The notes: generated from the letters alone by a model not told the origin. A DNA stretch of 64,000 bases from Neobacillus massiliamazoniensis (GCF_001048695.1 NZ_CVRB01000002.1:806001-870000), one strand, 5' to 3'; shown: positions 26,367-35,274, counted from the stretch's first letter. Translations and numbers: made by a program.

Positions 26367-27374
26367 ATGACTCGAATCAAACCAAGATTATTTATTGGAT
26401 CTGCCAGAGAATCCGCTGAATATGTTGATGCAATTCATGAAGCACTTACTCATGTAGCTGAGGTTACTCCTTGGACAGCAGGTGCATTTCGCCCACTCGA
26501 ATATAATATGGAAAGTCTTGAACGACAATTAGATGAAAATGACTTTGCAGTATTTGTATTTTCACCGGATGACGTTGTAAATATACGAGGTATCATTACA
26601 TTTACAACCAGGGACAATACTCTGTTTGAAATGGGTTTATTCTGGGGAAGGCTAAGAAGAGGACGAGTGTTTTATATCATTCCTAGTGCAACAACGGAAA
26701 GTGAGGATGCACAGGGTTTTCGTTTACCTTCAGATCTGGACGGTCTTACTGTATTAAGGTACGAAATTCGCGGTGATCATAATCACGATGCTGCTGTTAA
26801 TATAGCTTGCAGGGCTATAAAAAGAAAAATTGCTGAGTTAGGTGTCTTTCAGGATCCAGCAAAGCTCTTAGCGGAAGCTCAAGCAAACATGGAAAAAGAT
26901 TATGCCTTAATTCGTATACTTCGAACCTTATCAAAACGTCTCCTAGTAGACCCATCCAAAAAGTTTGAATATCTACAAGAAGCTGTTCGAAACGCTTATA
27001 AAGCTCCAAATTCTTATTACGTTGAAGGAATAGGAGTTTGGAAAGCGGAGGGTAACGAGGGTCTGAAACAAATAGCTGGAAATGATGGTCAAGGGGATTT
27101 TTATCCATTTAATGTTAATGAAAATAGGCGAGAAACAGATAGAATCATCGTAATTGATTGTTTTTTACAGAGTAACGAGCTCGTTTTTCAAAAAAATAAT
27201 ACTGCCTTTGATAATACTTATGTACTATGTTATCCTATAGGAAATCAATTGGTTTTGACGGTTGCAATAACGGGAAGAAGAGCATTAAGTCAAAAAAAGA
27301 TTGACGATATATTTCTCGATAATTACAACCTTTTAAGCACCATAAATAATATCTTTGGAGGTGCAACTTCATGA
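26367..27374 (+). CDS. TIR-like nucleotide-binding effector with C-terminal sensor-like domain
   Basis: 335-aa protein. Residues about 6-150 fit the TIR-like (CAP12/PF10137-type) fold: PRLFIGSARESAEYVDAI, the strand DENDFAVFVFSPDDV, and RDNTLFEMGLFWGRL with the likely catalytic Glu88 and the conserved RDN. Such domains in phage-defence effectors cleave NAD+ or bind cyclic nucleotides. Residues about 175-330 form a separate alpha/beta region (IGVWKAEGNEGLKQIAGN, YVLCYPIGNQLVLTVAITGR) that looks GAF-like and could sense a ligand. GGAGGAG precedes the ATG. Its stop overlaps the next ATG (ATGA). No CD-NTase, Pycsar cyclase or ThsA gene is nearby, so it fits no named system as seen. Confidence 0.8.
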   Translation: MTRIKPRLFIGSARESAEYVDAIHEALTHVAEVTPWTAGAFRPLEYNMESLERQLDENDFAVFVFSPDDVVNIRGIITFTTRDNTLFEMGLFWGRLRRGRVFYIIPSATTESEDAQGFRLPSDLDGLTVLRYEIRGDHNHDAAVNIACRAIKRKIAELGVFQDPAKLLAEAQANMEKDYALIRILRTLSKRLLVDPSKKFEYLQEAVRNAYKAPNSYYVEGIGVWKAEGNEGLKQIAGNDGQGDFYPFNVNENRRETDRIIVIDCFLQSNELVFQKNNTAFDNTYVLCYPIGNQLVLTVAITGRRALSQKKIDDIFLDNYNLLSTINNIFGGATS

Positions 27375-27541
27375 AAAGAACAGTGAAATCAAAAGTGGGC
27401 AAAAAGTCTTATAAGCTTGGAGAAACTGTTACGGGAGTAAGAGCTGTTTTGCCCTCCAATCACGGAAAAGAAGAATCAGGAATAGTTATTTATAAACGAA
27501 AAGCAGACTATCGAGAAGACCCGTATAAAAAGCGGGCTTAG
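27371..27541 (+). CDS. Small basic protein coupled to TIR gene
   Basis: A 56-residue, Lys/Arg-rich protein (MKRTVKSKVGKKSYKLGET..., ending DPYKKRA). Its ATG overlaps the TIR stop in an ATGA, implying translational coupling and making it likely real despite its size. The middle (GETVTGVRAVLPSNHGKEES) could form a small beta domain such as an SH3-like barrel. No family is recognised. Possible roles, all inference, are an antitoxin-like control of the TIR protein or a nucleic-acid-binding cofactor. Confidence 0.65.
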   Translation: MKRTVKSKVGKKSYKLGETVTGVRAVLPSNHGKEESGIVIYKRKADYREDPYKKRA

Positions 27542-27712
27542 GTATGGCTCCTGTTACGCCCCGATGTTTGTTAGATTTTTTCCATCTAGGATTAATTTTG
27601 CTTATTTCACCTCTAAGATCGAAAAGCTTTTATTATACCCCATCGTCGCGGTAAAGATTGAATGATATTTCAAGAAATAGCGCGTTACTTTCTAAAAAAA
27701 CTCCTTAAAAAA

Positions 27713-27752
27713 ACATCCACTCGGTTATTTTAGTCTCTTGAGTGGATGTTTA
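27713..27752 (-). terminator. Hairpin, terminator-like on minus strand
   Basis: ACATCCACTC / GAGTGGATGT with seven T residues on the minus strand side. Confidence 0.6.
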
Positions 27753-27880
27753 ATATTATCTTTACATATCTCCGAGTATTAGCAAATTCTTTCGCAAATC
27801 CAGTATCTTCAATTTCATCGATCCGGACGCAAGTTAGGGGGGAATAGTTAATTTCCAACACCTACGGATAAACTCACAAT

Positions 27881-27926
27881 AGACTTGGTGCTACAAATTG
27901 TAGTGCCAAGTCTATTTTTATTTTTT
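27881..27926 (+). terminator. Terminator-like hairpin
   Basis: AGACTTGGTGCTACA / TGTAGTGCCAAGTCT with one mismatch, followed by ATTTTTATTTTTT. Confidence 0.75.
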
Positions 27927-27972
27927 GCTTAATCAATCTAAAAGCATAGTTAAGTTTCCATCAGGTTATAGG

Positions 27973-28009
27973 GCACTATTCCTTAACATAACTGGAATAG
28001 TGCTTTTTT
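27973..28009 (+). terminator. Terminator
   Basis: GCACTATTCC / GGAATAGTGC perfect stem with T6. Confidence 0.8.
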
Positions 28010-28168
28010 GATAATTTGCTAAACTGAAACCGCTGTAATAAATTGTTCAAATCTTTTTTACAAATATATGAATTAATGAACAATAAACTCTTAATTCAAG
28101 ATAAATGGATTACAATAACATTGTAATCATATTTTAAAAATTATTTTCTTAAAAAAGGGGTGCTTCAT

Positions 28169-28687
28169 ATGTTTAACAGATTTCTAAGAGAAAATAAAGT
28201 TGCCGCAGCCATTCTTACTGTCTTACGTTTATATCTTGGATATGAGTGGATTACAGCTGGCTTCCACAAGCTTTCAGGCGGTTTTGATGCCACCGGCTAT
28301 CTAAAAATGGTAGTCGCCAACCCGGTTAAAGGTCCTGATGGGAGTATCGTCTATGGTACTTATGTCGACTTCCTAAAACATTTTGCACTTCCAAATGCGC
28401 ATCTTTTTAATACGATTATTCCATTAGGTGAATTCTTGGTAGGATTAGGATTAATTCTCGGCTGCTTAACAACAGCTGCCATGTTCTTCGGCTTACTGAT
28501 GAACTTCTCTTATTTATTTGCAGGTACGGTATCAACTAACCCATTAGATATATTATTGGGTGTCATCATTCTTGCAGCGGGCTTCAACGCTGGACGTATC
28601 GGTCTTGACCGCTGGGTAATTCCTTTCATTCGCAAAATCGCTGCAAAAGAAAATAAACCTGCAAATCAGATAAAATACAGTGCATAA
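28169..28687 (+). CDS. DoxX-family membrane protein
   Basis: 172-aa, four-helix membrane protein of the DoxX/quinone-interacting family. The LRLYLGYEWITAGFHKL segment near the N terminus and the later PLGEFLVGLGLILG and NPLDILLGVIILAAG segments are typical. ATG 28169 is 8 nt after AAAGGGG; the GTG at 28160 lies on that site. DoxX proteins relate to thiol/quinone redox chemistry, and no specific partner is adjacent here. Confidence 0.85.
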   Translation: MFNRFLRENKVAAAILTVLRLYLGYEWITAGFHKLSGGFDATGYLKMVVANPVKGPDGSIVYGTYVDFLKHFALPNAHLFNTIIPLGEFLVGLGLILGCLTTAAMFFGLLMNFSYLFAGTVSTNPLDILLGVIILAAGFNAGRIGLDRWVIPFIRKIAAKENKPANQIKYSA

Positions 28688-28692
28688 CGCAC

Positions 28693-28727
28693 AAAGAACC
28701 TCGCTCATACAGAGTGAGGTTCTTTTT
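28693..28727 (+). terminator. Terminator after doxX
   Basis: AAAGAACCTCGCTC / GAGTGAGGTTCTTT (one wobble) followed by TT-rich sequence. Confidence 0.85.
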
Positions 28728-28919
28728 ATTTAGTAAAAACACCCATCCTAGTAATGTTTTGGATTTACTATAATTTAACCTTGTATTTACAATAACTTTT
28801 CAGTGCTAATGTAAAATCGAATTATGTCTATCAGAAGTAAGCTTAAGAAAGTATAAACATCAATGATGATCATGCTCTAAATTTACTTTATAAAAGGGGG
28901 ACCGATTTCGGGTGGAGCT

Positions 28920-31900
28920 TTGCCCGAAAAACATATGAAACGATTGATTGATGCGACACTGAAACGTGCCATTTTGATGATCACTTTAATCGTCTTGATA
29001 CTCCTTTGGGGTGGAATATCAGCATTCCAAATTCAACGAGATTACATGCCTGAAATTAATAATTCCACGCTTATGGTTACCGTAAGGGCAGACAATTACC
29101 AGGCGAATCAAGTAAAGACAATGATTACGGATCAGCTTCAAAAAGCAGTAAGTGTAGTAGATGGTCTGCAGAGTGTGGAGACAAACTCATTTAATGGCGG
29201 ATCGATGCTTAGTCTTCATTTTTCAATGCAACATGATATGAAAAATGCCGAGGCACAGGTAACAAAAGCTCTGGAGGGAATTTCTCTGCCTGCTGATGTT
29301 CAAAAACCTTTAGTCACCCGGCTGAGCACTCATTCTCTTCCGATCATGAGAATTAGCTTGATGAGTGCGTCCCCCAATATTACGGAAAATACGCTTCGAA
29401 CAGCGATACAAGAGGATGCTGTTAATCGCTTAAAAACAGTCCCAGGTGTACAAGATGTCCGGGTATCCGGGGGTGGAACGGCCGGATTTGCCGTTACCAT
29501 CCGAAACAAGGACTTGCAAAATGCAGGGTTAACCGTAAATGATGTTAAACAATCTCTTGAAAAAAATTACACAACGGGATTCGACGGGAAGCTAACAAAC
29601 AATCAGGTTACAATTCCACTCGAGGTTTCCGGTTATGATTTTAATCAACAAGATTTGAAAAATCTTCCTATTCACGGTCAAAATGGAAAAACGGTTCCGC
29701 TTTCTGCTGTTGCCGATATTTCAAACTCCATTGTGAACCTTGAGACCATTTCTCGAACGAACGGTGAGCCAAGTGTTCTGTTAGATGTTTTAAAAACTCC
29801 GTCCTCGAATATTACGGATGTGTCGGAACGAATTAAAAGCAAAATTAACGAGATTCCAGCTTTGCAACATAAGGATATAAAGGTTTCCATCATGTTTGAT
29901 CAGGGTGCGCAGGTCAATCAATCATTGAAAGATCTTATCAAAGAGGGCTTGCTGGGCTGCTTATTTTCGATGATTTGTGTATTTCTGTTTTTCAGGAAAG
30001 TCCGCTCAACCTTATTAATCGCTCTTTCCTTGCCAATCTGTTTACTGGCGACAACCGGTTTATTAAAAACGATGGGAATCAGTCTTAATATTCTTACCGT
30101 TTCCGGACTTATTGTCGCGATGGGCAGGGTAGTTGATGATTCGATAGTTGTCCTAGATAATATGAACCGGAAAGTGCATGAGGCAAAAGGATGGAATAGC
30201 ATTCAAATGGTAACACACGGTGTATTGGAAATGATTCCTGCAATTGTTTCTTCTACCGCTACAACCGTGGCCGTCTATGTTCCCATTGCCCTAGTTGGTG
30301 GACAAATCAGTGCCACTTTCTCAGGATTTGCCTGGTCGGTCGTCATTGCCCTGGTTGTTTCTCTATTTGTCTCCATTATGGTGGTGCCGACCCTTTACAA
30401 CCTTTTTTGGAAAGGAAAACCGGATGCTGTCGAGGATCGTTTAGAACCATTCGCCCATAAAATGTTTACTTGGGTATTTAATCATAAAGGAAAAGTGGCT
30501 ATTGTCACGCTAGGATTATTTTTACTGACTGCGGTAGGTGCAGCTTTTCTTCCAGTTAATTTTTTACCAACCGCCAATACAACAGGACAAGTCGGCGTTC
30601 GAGTTGAAATGCCACAGAATACATCCTTGACAGAAGTGGATGCGGATGTACAAAGATTAGAGGGCTTATTTAAGGCCAATCCAAAAATAGCCTCTTTTTC
30701 GTCGGGTCTTGGTTCCTCTTTTACACCTCAATCCGATGATGTTTTTGATGCAGGAGGAGGGTGGCTTCAACAACCGAACATTGCCAATTTGTCAATAACG
30801 GTTAAAAAAGGGGTCGATGTAAATGCCTTTATCCCGCAACTGCAGACCCAATTAAATGGATTGTCAAGTAAAGCGGTATATACGGTTTCAAATGCAAGCA
30901 TAGCAGGCGATGATACACAGTTAAAAATCAATCTCACGGGAGCCGACAGTGATACGCTTGAAACAATGGCGAAAACCGTCCGCGACCAACTCAAACTCAT
31001 TCCTGGACTGGCTGTGCAGGGAGCGGCGGATTCTGAAGATAAAACCACTCAGTATCAATTAACACTAAATCGGAATGCGATTGACTATAACGGGATTAAA
31101 CTGGCAGATGTTCTTGACCGGATTCAAATGTATACCGCGGAGGGAACGAAAGGGTCCATCTCGATTAACCAGAATACCTTCCCAGTTGTCATCCATTCTG
31201 ATGTGCAAAAAGGCAACACGAATGATATTTTTTCATTAATGGGTGCGGAGACCTTTTTAAATAAGTTTGGTCAAGAAATGCCTTTATCTCAGCTTTCACA
31301 AGTAACTTATTCAGGTGCGCCGGTGATTCAAGAGCAAGATGGCCATCCGTATGCTGCTGTGACAGCAAATATCACTTCCAATGATATTGAAAAGGTAACA
31401 AAAGAGGTCAAAACTACTCTGGCAAAAATGCCATTGCCAGAAAATGTGAAGGTTTCTTTCGCGGGTGCTCCGCAGCAGGTGTATGAAATGATTTATGAAA
31501 TGGCGATTGCTTTATTCATTTCTGTGCTCCTGGTGCTCTTAATAATTAGTGTTGTTTTCCGTGGCTGGAAAGCTCCATTGTCGGTGTTAATGTGTATTCC
31601 GCTGGCGTTTATTGGATCGGTTATTAGCATGTTTATCTTTAGGCTGCAATGGAATCTAGCAGCGTTTATCGGCCTATTGATGCTTACAGGGATTGTGGTC
31701 ACAAATGGAATTGTCCTTGTCGACAAAATCGAGAGGAACGTCAGGGGTGGAATAAAACTTGAGGAGGCTATCTTACGGGGAACGATCTCCCGTGTTCGTC
31801 CTATTTTGACAACGGCCTTCACAACTATTTTAACCATGATTCCGCTGGCTTTTTCCTCTAGCACCGATACTGTTATCTCGCAAACCCTTGGAATCGTGGT

Positions 31901-32024
31901 AATCGGAGGGCTGATTAGTTCAACCTTTATTAGTCTGTGCATGGTACCGATTTGTTACAATTGGATGCATCAACCCCGCCGTGTTCTTTTGTCAAAGCGG
32001 GTTAAAGTAGAACAAGAGGCGTAA
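28920..32024 (+). CDS. RND-family efflux transporter (AcrB/SwrC-like)
   Basis: 1034-aa proton-driven exporter. Duplicated halves each carry a first helix, a large outer loop and a helix bundle. The relay aspartates are visible in GRVVDDSIVVLDNM (about residues 401-414). Gram-positive single-component pumps of this type export surfactants or drugs (SwrC/YerP), and no periplasmic adaptor gene is adjacent. The start is uncertain: TTG 28920 has GGTGGAG only 2 nt away, and ATG 28935 would begin MKRLIDATLKRAILM. It has no nearby regulator. A terminator follows. Confidence 0.88.
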   Translation: MPEKHMKRLIDATLKRAILMITLIVLILLWGGISAFQIQRDYMPEINNSTLMVTVRADNYQANQVKTMITDQLQKAVSVVDGLQSVETNSFNGGSMLSLHFSMQHDMKNAEAQVTKALEGISLPADVQKPLVTRLSTHSLPIMRISLMSASPNITENTLRTAIQEDAVNRLKTVPGVQDVRVSGGGTAGFAVTIRNKDLQNAGLTVNDVKQSLEKNYTTGFDGKLTNNQVTIPLEVSGYDFNQQDLKNLPIHGQNGKTVPLSAVADISNSIVNLETISRTNGEPSVLLDVLKTPSSNITDVSERIKSKINEIPALQHKDIKVSIMFDQGAQVNQSLKDLIKEGLLGCLFSMICVFLFFRKVRSTLLIALSLPICLLATTGLLKTMGISLNILTVSGLIVAMGRVVDDSIVVLDNMNRKVHEAKGWNSIQMVTHGVLEMIPAIVSSTATTVAVYVPIALVGGQISATFSGFAWSVVIALVVSLFVSIMVVPTLYNLFWKGKPDAVEDRLEPFAHKMFTWVFNHKGKVAIVTLGLFLLTAVGAAFLPVNFLPTANTTGQVGVRVEMPQNTSLTEVDADVQRLEGLFKANPKIASFSSGLGSSFTPQSDDVFDAGGGWLQQPNIANLSITVKKGVDVNAFIPQLQTQLNGLSSKAVYTVSNASIAGDDTQLKINLTGADSDTLETMAKTVRDQLKLIPGLAVQGAADSEDKTTQYQLTLNRNAIDYNGIKLADVLDRIQMYTAEGTKGSISINQNTFPVVIHSDVQKGNTNDIFSLMGAETFLNKFGQEMPLSQLSQVTYSGAPVIQEQDGHPYAAVTANITSNDIEKVTKEVKTTLAKMPLPENVKVSFAGAPQQVYEMIYEMAIALFISVLLVLLIISVVFRGWKAPLSVLMCIPLAFIGSVISMFIFRLQWNLAAFIGLLMLTGIVVTNGIVLVDKIERNVRGGIKLEEAILRGTISRVRPILTTAFTTILTMIPLAFSSSTDTVISQTLGIVVIGGLISSTFISLCMVPICYNWMHQPRRVLLSKRVKVEQEA

Positions 32025-32030
32025 TTCCAT

Positions 32031-32077
32031 ATAAGAAAACCGTTCCTATAGTAAACGGACGGTTTTCTTATTTTTTT
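32031..32077. terminator. Terminator after RND gene
   Basis: AAGAAAACCGT / ACGGTTTTCTT perfect stem followed by ATTTTTTT; convergent with the L,D-transpeptidase. Confidence 0.85.
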
Positions 32078-32182
32078 GCACTAAAAGAAAAAAAGGAACA
32101 ATACTTATTAGACAAGGAGATGTTCCTCATTTCTCGCATCTACACCAGAAGAACGCTACAAAGCACTATTACGGAAACGGCC

Positions 32183-33187
32183 TTATCTTGTCGACCTCAT
32201 CGCTCCAGATTGATCAAAGAAATACCATTTGCCACTAATGAAAGTCCAGCCCGTTTTCATTTCACCGCTGGGCTGAAGATAATACCTCTTACCGCCGGAA
32301 AGTAACCATCCTGTTTTCATAACTCCAGATTGATCAAGGTAGTACTTCTTACCGCCGGAAAGTAACCATCCTGTTTTCATAACTCCAGATTGATCAAGGT
32401 AGTACTTCTTACCGCCGGAAAGTAGCCATCCTGTTTTCATAACTCCAGATTGATCAAGGTAGTACCTTTTACCGCCGGAAAGTAGCCATCCTGTTTTCAT
32501 AACTCCAGATTGATCAAGGTAGTACCTTTTACCACCGGAAAGTAGCCATCCTGTTTTCATAACTCCAGATTGATCAAGGAAATACCTTTTACCGCTATAA
32601 TATAGCCAACCGGTTGTAGCTTTGCCATTAACATAATAGTACCGTTTTCCATTGGATATTACCCAACCATTGGTTCCATTGACAGTATAACCATTTGCTT
32701 TTGCAATAGCATCAAAACTGTTGCTGGAATAGGTAATGATTACAGGAGTATTCAATTGTACCTGGTCATAGAGCTGGCGGATTTCCGCATTATGCATCCG
32801 AACACAGCCCTGAGTTATATTTTTCCCAATGGAACTTTCATTACTAGTTCCATGGATCCCATATGTGTCACCGGATGTACCCCTTGTTTTTAATCCCATC
32901 CATCGGTCACCCAAAGGATTATGCGGGTCGCCACCGGGAATACCCCAAGCATAGTATGGTCGATTTTTAATCTTTGTGACAATCTGGAATGTACCTTCTG
33001 GAGTTTGGTTTCTTGATTTCCCTGTCGCAACACTATAAGTTCTTGCTAACTTGCCTGCATCATAGAATGCAAGTGTATTAGACTTTTTGTTTATGATAAT
33101 CAGTTGTGAATTGCCTGCTGCTTCTGTTGGGACGTTTAAGAAAAAGATGCTGAATAATAGAACAAGAACAACCGATAACTTCCTCAT
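32183..33187 (-). CDS. L,D-transpeptidase with cell-wall-binding repeats
   Basis: 334-aa exported protein with a signal peptide at residues 1-23 (cleavage after PTEAAG region likely). The YkuD catalytic domain (about 27-150) shows IHGTSNESSIG and the active-site SxGCxR-like motif TQGCVRMHN. It is followed by eight ~20-aa choline/cell-wall-binding-type repeats (consensus GWLLSGGKRYYLDQSG VMKT), of which five are almost identical. It cross-links peptidoglycan or modifies wall or cortex; the repeats should anchor it to the wall. It is the last gene before the rlmH-end repeat at 33406. Confidence 0.9.
   Translation of the reverse strand: MRKLSVVLVLLFSIFFLNVPTEAAGNSQLIIINKKSNTLAFYDAGKLARTYSVATGKSRNQTPEGTFQIVTKIKNRPYYAWGIPGGDPHNPLGDRWMGLKTRGTSGDTYGIHGTSNESSIGKNITQGCVRMHNAEIRQLYDQVQLNTPVIITYSSNSFDAIAKANGYTVNGTNGWVISNGKRYYYVNGKATTGWLYYSGKRYFLDQSGVMKTGWLLSGGKRYYLDQSGVMKTGWLLSGGKRYYLDQSGVMKTGWLLSGGKKYYLDQSGVMKTGWLLSGGKKYYLDQSGVMKTGWLLSGGKRYYLQPSGEMKTGWTFISGKWYFFDQSGAMRSTR
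32281..32580 (-). repeat. Five near-identical 60-bp coding repeats
   Basis: The 60-bp units start every 60 bases from 32281 and differ by a few synonymous or K/R changes. They encode the wall-binding repeats of the L,D-transpeptidase. The strong DNA identity suggests recent expansion or homogenisation, so copy number probably varies between strains. Confidence 0.92.
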
Positions 33188-33405
33188 TTATTTCTCCCCT
33201 AGTTGTTAGTTACAAATTAAAATATTATGTTACTAAAATATATTTTGTCATAATTCAGATAATAAATGTTTAAATTTTGATATTTTTGTAATAAAAAGTT
33301 TCTAGTTTCTAGAATCAAACCTGATTAATCATTCGAATTGAGCTGATTACGTAAAAGGACATTTATTGGAGCGTTTGCCAGGAGCAACGAGGAAGATGTT
33401 CAAAA

Positions 33406-33426
33406 GATTAATCTTATCATAAGTAA
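33406..33426 (+). repeat. rlmH-end repeat 9, distal boundary
   Basis: Matches 16 of 21 bases of the rlmH end (strongest in TATCATAAGTAA) and carries the ATGAGGTTTTT right flank of the copy at 16521. No further copy was found to its right. Confidence 0.65.
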
Positions 33427-33454
33427 ATGAGGTTTTTATCATTTACTATCAACA

Positions 33455-33489
33455 AAAAACAAAGGGTGAAAATCCTTTGTTTTTTTGTT
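33455..33489. terminator. Terminator-like hairpin
   Basis: AACAAAGG / CCTTTGTT with T7 following and an A-run preceding; it can work in both directions. Confidence 0.75.
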
Positions 33490-33616
33490 GCCAGTCTGTA
33501 TTCAGAACTTCCTCTGTTGGGGAATTGGATTGTAAATTATTTCAAAACACAAAGCATAGTTTTGTGATAATTGTTAAAAATATATGGGGTCTACATTTAA
33601 TTAGGAGCTGAGCAGC

Positions 33617-35233
33617 ATGTATGTATGGGTCCAAGTATATAATCCATTGAATAACATTTGGTTTTCAGCTATTATAGCAGCCATTCCTATAATCCTTTTT
33701 ATTGTAATGCTGACAGTTTTTAAATTAAAAGGCTATATTGCGGGACTTTTCAGCATAATTGTAGCTGGAATTGTTGCAGTTTTTATCTACAAAATGCCTG
33801 CTATATTCGTTTTGATGTCTGCTGTCTTTGGAGTTTTAGCCGGTATATGGCCAGTAGCATCGATTGTATTTGCGGCAATTTTCCTTTATAAGATAACAGT
33901 AAAAACAGGCAAATTTACAATTATAGAAAATAGTATATCGTTTATTACAGCCGATCAACGATTGCAAGTTCTTATTGTATCATTCTCATTCGGTGCATTT
34001 TTGGAAGGAGCTGCAGGATTTGGAGCACCTGTTGCAATAACAGCAGCTATTTTAGTAGGACTTGGATTTAGTCCAATATATGCAGCCAGCCTTTGCTTGA
34101 TTGCAAACATTGCCGGTGGTGCATATGGAGCAATGGGCATTCCTGTAACTGTCCCTGCATTACTTACAGGTTTAGACGCTCATGTAGTTGCAAGATATAC
34201 GGCATATGTCATTCCCATATTAAGTATTGTAGTAGCATTCTTACTAATATTTATCATTGATGGGATGAAAGGAATTAGACAAACGTTCCCAGCCGCTTTA
34301 GTCAGTGGAATTTCATTTGGATTAACACAGGCAATTGTTCTAACCTTCTTAGGTGCTGAACTGGCAGACATCTTTGCTGCAATTGTTAGCCTATTAGCAC
34401 TATCAGTATTTTTACAAGTATGGAAACCAAAAGAGATTTTCCGAGTAAGTAATGAGAACCACGGAGATAAACAGCTTAAGTACTCTTTAGGGGAAATTGC
34501 TTATGCTTGGCTGCCATTCGTATTTTTAACGATATTTGTTACTTTGTTTAATTTATCATTTTTTAAAAATTTATTTATCACAGGCGGTCCTTTAGAAAAG
34601 TTAGTGTTATTGCTGCCAATTCCGGGATTAAACAACTTAGTCATAAAGCATGTACCAATAGTACCGAAGGACACACCATATGCAGCAGTATTTAAATTAG
34701 ATTTATTTTCATCTACTACAACAGCTATTGTCATTACGATTATTTTCGCAAGCATTCTCTTTCGCTGTAGCGGTAAACAACTGATGGCTATTACAAAAGA
34801 AACGGCGAAAGAATTATTTTCACCAGTCCTAACCATTTGTAGTGTACTTGCCTTTGCTTACATTTGTACTTACTCTGGTATGTCATCAACGCTTGGTTTA
34901 GCCTTTGCTTCCACAGGAGCAGTATTTCCATTATTCTCCCCAGTGTTAGGGTGGCTAGGAGTTTTTTTAACAGGCTCTGTTGTAAACAGCGGTTCCTTAT
35001 TTGCACCACTTCAAGCTGTCACCGCTGCTCAAATTGGCATAGCACCTGAATCGATGGTTGCAGTCAATGTAATGGGTGGCACAATGGCTAAAATGATTTC
35101 GCCTCAATCTATCGCTGTTGCTGCAGCAGCAGTTGGTTTAGCCGGAAAAGAGAGTGAGTTATTTAAAGTGACAATTAAATATAGCTTATGTTTACTTGTT
35201 ATAATTGGGATCATAAGTTGGTTGATATTTTAG
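33617..35233 (+). CDS. lctP: L-lactate permease (LctP family)
   Basis: 538-aa lactate (possibly glycolate) transporter with about 13-14 helices. Family signatures include GAFLEGAAGFGAPVAITAA (about residues 129-147) and, near the C terminus, GSVVNSGSLFAPLQAVTA. AGGAG 10 nt before the ATG supports the start. It is a single-gene unit whose terminator is also one end of the composite repeat at 35275. No lactate dehydrogenase is adjacent. Confidence 0.93.
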   Translation: MYVWVQVYNPLNNIWFSAIIAAIPIILFIVMLTVFKLKGYIAGLFSIIVAGIVAVFIYKMPAIFVLMSAVFGVLAGIWPVASIVFAAIFLYKITVKTGKFTIIENSISFITADQRLQVLIVSFSFGAFLEGAAGFGAPVAITAAILVGLGFSPIYAASLCLIANIAGGAYGAMGIPVTVPALLTGLDAHVVARYTAYVIPILSIVVAFLLIFIIDGMKGIRQTFPAALVSGISFGLTQAIVLTFLGAELADIFAAIVSLLALSVFLQVWKPKEIFRVSNENHGDKQLKYSLGEIAYAWLPFVFLTIFVTLFNLSFFKNLFITGGPLEKLVLLLPIPGLNNLVIKHVPIVPKDTPYAAVFKLDLFSSTTTAIVITIIFASILFRCSGKQLMAITKETAKELFSPVLTICSVLAFAYICTYSGMSSTLGLAFASTGAVFPLFSPVLGWLGVFLTGSVVNSGSLFAPLQAVTAAQIGIAPESMVAVNVMGGTMAKMISPQSIAVAAAAVGLAGKESELFKVTIKYSLCLLVIIGIISWLIF

Positions 35234-35274
35234 TTTTTATCATTCGAAGAGTAATTGCAGGCAATTAAAAGGAA

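Larger units (their letters stand above)
27542..28168. other. Intergenic with three hairpins and a decayed reading frame
   Basis: On the minus strand, 27861-27730 reads as 43 codons (LTCVRIDEIEDTGFAKEFAN...) to a stop, with no start signal, and runs into a hairpin. It may be the 3' end of a lost gene. Three terminator-like hairpins (27713, 27881, 27973) suggest several lost transcription units. Confidence 0.45.
33188..33616. other. Intergenic between L,D-transpeptidase and lactate permease
   Basis: It contains the transpeptidase promoter region, the last rlmH-end repeat, a terminator, and a TTTTGTGATAATTGTTAAAA stretch (33559-33578) that loosely resembles a Rex-type redox operator before the lactate permease. 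Confidence 0.45.

Noticed and set aside
27730..27861. 43-codon minus-strand gene
   Set aside because: No start signal, an upstream stop codon in frame, and its end overlaps a hairpin; at best a gene remnant.
9924..33426. Ccr-type or tyrosine recombinase for the islands
   Set aside because: Every long frame in the region has another clear identity; no recombinase motif was seen.
33559..33578. Rex operator before lctP
   Set aside because: The dyad is too imperfect to call; position is suggestive only.
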